Source: Pseudomonadota bacterium
GTDB lineage: Bacteria > Pseudomonadota > Alphaproteobacteria > Caulobacterales > Aquidulcibacteraceae
Length of the DNA: 15,215 bases
Direction: 5' to 3'
Assembly (NCBI GenBank): GCA_023410295.1
Contig: JAEYPY010000175.1
Location: 1 to 15,215 of the forward strand
Shown here: one piece after another, positions 14,039 to 15,215 of the stretch
Layout of the letters: each line of letters starts with the position of its first letter
Numbering within the stretch: the first letter of the stretch is position 1
Translations under genes and position numbers: made by a program
Notes under the pieces: generated by a model
The model's database searches: none
Told to the model about the DNA's origin: nothing
What the model saw: the letters and a program-made list of their open reading frames with translations, nothing else

Positions 14039-14353
14039 TTAAGCGGCGTCAGCCGCGAATTGATCGAGCGCCGCCAGAGCTTCATCCAGCGCCGCGCTGA
14101 TGCGCGCCAAAGTCGTCCCACTTTCGCTTTCCGGCGCGCGTTCGGCTGCTTCGCACGCCGCCGCCAGCGCGTTGAGCCCGATGCCGCGCGCCGAGCCCTT
14201 CAGCGTATGCACCGCATCGCGCCAGCCCTCGCCCCCAGCGCAGGCGCTGCGCCAGCCTTCCACCTGCATGCGGAAAAGCCCCAGCACTTCGAGCTGCAAG
14301 GCCCGGTCGGCGCCGGTCATATGATCGAAATGGACGCGGTCGAGGACGGTCAT
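14039..14353 (-). CDS. Stand-alone HPt (histidine phosphotransfer) domain protein
   Basis: This 104-residue cytoplasmic protein is a histidine phosphotransfer domain, carrying phosphate between a hybrid kinase and a response regulator. The diagnostic motif is H49-T-L-K-G-S-A (H49 phosphorylated), followed by IGLNALAAACEAAERA, which forms the next helix of the four-helix bundle. The N-terminal DRVHFDHM...LLxLFxxQ-type helix (5-30) is also typical. The start at 14353 follows AAAAGGGGGC; a longer open frame to 14473 runs into the NnrU coding region and is rejected. Neither the kinase nor the regulator is encoded in this window. It lies 22 bases after the NnrU gene and 23 before the thioesterase gene. 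Confidence 0.88.
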   Translation of the reverse strand: MTVLDRVHFDHMTGADRALQLEVLGLFRMQVEGWRSACAGGEGWRDAVHTLKGSARGIGLNALAAACEAAERAPESESGTTLARISAALDEALAALDQFAADAA

Positions 14354-14375
14354 GCCCCCTTTTCGCGCACCAGCC

Positions 14376-15086
14376 TTAAGAAGGCGTGGAGAGCGCGCTG
14401 ACGCCGATGATCGCCTCGTGCGCCAGCATGATGACGACGGTGACGACCAAGCCCACCAGCCCGCGCCAGCCAATCTCGCCGAGCTTCAACTTGTTGCGCC
14501 CCTGCGCGATCGCGGCGAATGGCGCGTTGGAGGTCACGGCAGCGAAGCGGTCCCACGCTTCGGCGTCGCGGGCGCGACCCTTGCGGTCGATCGAGCGCGC
14601 GCCAAACAGCACCATGAGTCCGAGCGCGCCAAACAGCATCACCGCAAAGCGCTCGCCGTTCAGCAGCAAGTGCCCCGCCGCCCAAAGCGCGAGCCCCCAA
14701 AGAAACGGATGGCGCGTGATGCGCAGCACGCCGCGCGCGGGCTCTGCTTGCGCCAGCGCACGCTTCTCGTAGCCCGCGAGCGTGGGACCTGGCGTCATGA
14801 CGCCGGTGATCGCAAGCCAGATGCCGACAAACGCCAGCAACTGCGCCGGCCCGCGCAGCCAAGTCGGCGGCAGCCACATGACTTCGTTCAGCGGATCGAA
14901 CGGATCGGCGCGCATCGCGCCAAAGCCGGAGACCAGCGCCACGATCAGAGCCAGCGACAGCAGCGAAAACACCGCCCGGTACGGCCCCTCGCCAATGCGT
15001 CCCACCAGCGCCGTGCGCAACCCTGTGGCCGATAGACCGACATGGATCAGCACAAAGCCGGTCAGCGCCCATGCGAAACTATTCAT
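14376..15086 (-). CDS. NnrU-like integral membrane protein
   Basis: This 236-residue inner-membrane protein has about six hydrophobic segments, at roughly 5-20, 37-58, 80-100, 127-143, 147-166 and 205-228. Its core is RITRHPFLWGLALWAAGHLLLNG (about 121-143), the signature of the NnrU family. NnrU is linked to nitric oxide/nitrite reduction in Rhodobacter, but most homologues lie in genomes without denitrification genes, and none is seen here; the HPxxxG-type motif is shared with isoprenylcysteine methyltransferase-like proteins. The start at 15086 has GGGAG eight bases upstream. It appears to be the first gene of a unit with the HPt and thioesterase genes. Family is clear, function open. Confidence 0.9.
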   Translation of the reverse strand: MNSFAWALTGFVLIHVGLSATGLRTALVGRIGEGPYRAVFSLLSLALIVALVSGFGAMRADPFDPLNEVMWLPPTWLRGPAQLLAFVGIWLAITGVMTPGPTLAGYEKRALAQAEPARGVLRITRHPFLWGLALWAAGHLLLNGERFAVMLFGALGLMVLFGARSIDRKGRARDAEAWDRFAAVTSNAPFAAIAQGRNKLKLGEIGWRGLVGLVVTVVIMLAHEAIIGVSALSTPS

Positions 15087-15131
15087 CGCCCGGCTCCCAA
15101 GACGGCGCCGCGTATCTTAAATCGCGGAGAA

Positions 15132-15182
15132 TGGTGGGTGATACAGGATTCGAGGCTGTGACCCGCTGATTAAGCGCTACCG
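15132..15182 (-). pseudogene. Degenerate 3' half of a tRNA gene
   Basis: Read on the minus strand, this ends ...AATCCTGTATCACCCACCA, a tRNA acceptor 3' strand with CCA (15134-15132) and a T-arm at 15159-15143. The T-stem pairs ACAG/CTGT, but the invariant G53 and T54 are both C (GCCTCGAATCC instead of GGTTCGAATCC). A possible anticodon stem CGC/GCG with loop TTAATCA precedes it, followed by GGTC as in variable loops. A 5' acceptor strand GGGTGAT is absent over the next 35 bases to the window edge, and the variable loop is too short for a longer class II tRNA. This looks like a tRNA remnant, not a working gene. Confidence 0.5.
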
Positions 15183-15215
15183 GTGGGCCGTATTTTCAAG
15201 GCTTCACTCTAAGAC

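Overview
The window reads as chromosomal DNA of a high-GC alphaproteobacterium, probably a Caulobacterales or Hyphomonadaceae-type relative. This rests on the FlbT-FlaF-flagellin cluster, a Caulobacter-style flagellin ending in a short Ser/Phe/Arg tail, and the general gene repertoire. No species can be named from the sequence alone. There is no transposase, integrase, CRISPR array or complete RNA gene of a known class.

Layout. (1) 17-2224, minus strand: flbT, flaF and a flagellin gene, with a hairpin-rich flagellin leader and a terminator beyond the flagellin stop. FlbT and FlaF are the post-transcriptional regulators of flagellin in this lineage, so regulators and target lie in one cluster. 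(2) 2347-4379, plus: a MoxR-type AAA+ ATPase (TTG start) coupled to a von Willebrand A domain protein. (3) 4393-4941, minus: an unidentified single-pass membrane protein. (4) 5138-7183, plus: a secreted PhoD-type phosphatase with two hairpins in its leader, one covering the ribosome binding site. (5) 7359-7718, plus: a GFA/CENP-V-fold zinc protein. (6) 7719-8441: 720 bases without a convincing gene. They hold a string of strong hairpins that look like a plus-strand structured RNA (about 7865-8155), then an inverted repeat and a short-period ATTGCC-type repeat. (7) 8442-10589, plus: a lipoprotein HtrA-like protease and a Tat-exported beta-lactamase-fold protein whose catalytic residues all appear to be lost.

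(8) 10586-14015: small genes on alternating strands (Gly-rich membrane protein, TIR-like membrane protein, Nudix hydrolase, SDR dehydrogenase, DUF4282 membrane protein, thioesterase). All three convergent pairs here interlock by exactly four bases through their stop codons. (9) 14039-15086, minus: an NnrU-like membrane protein and a lone HPt phosphotransfer protein, which appear to be co-transcribed with the thioesterase. (10) 15132-15182, minus: a degenerate 3' half of a tRNA at the window edge.

No single spectacular system is evident. The best leads are the unidentified RNA candidate with its repeats, the catalytically dead beta-lactamase homologue, the leader hairpins of the flagellin and phosphatase genes, the TIR-like membrane protein, and the tRNA remnant.
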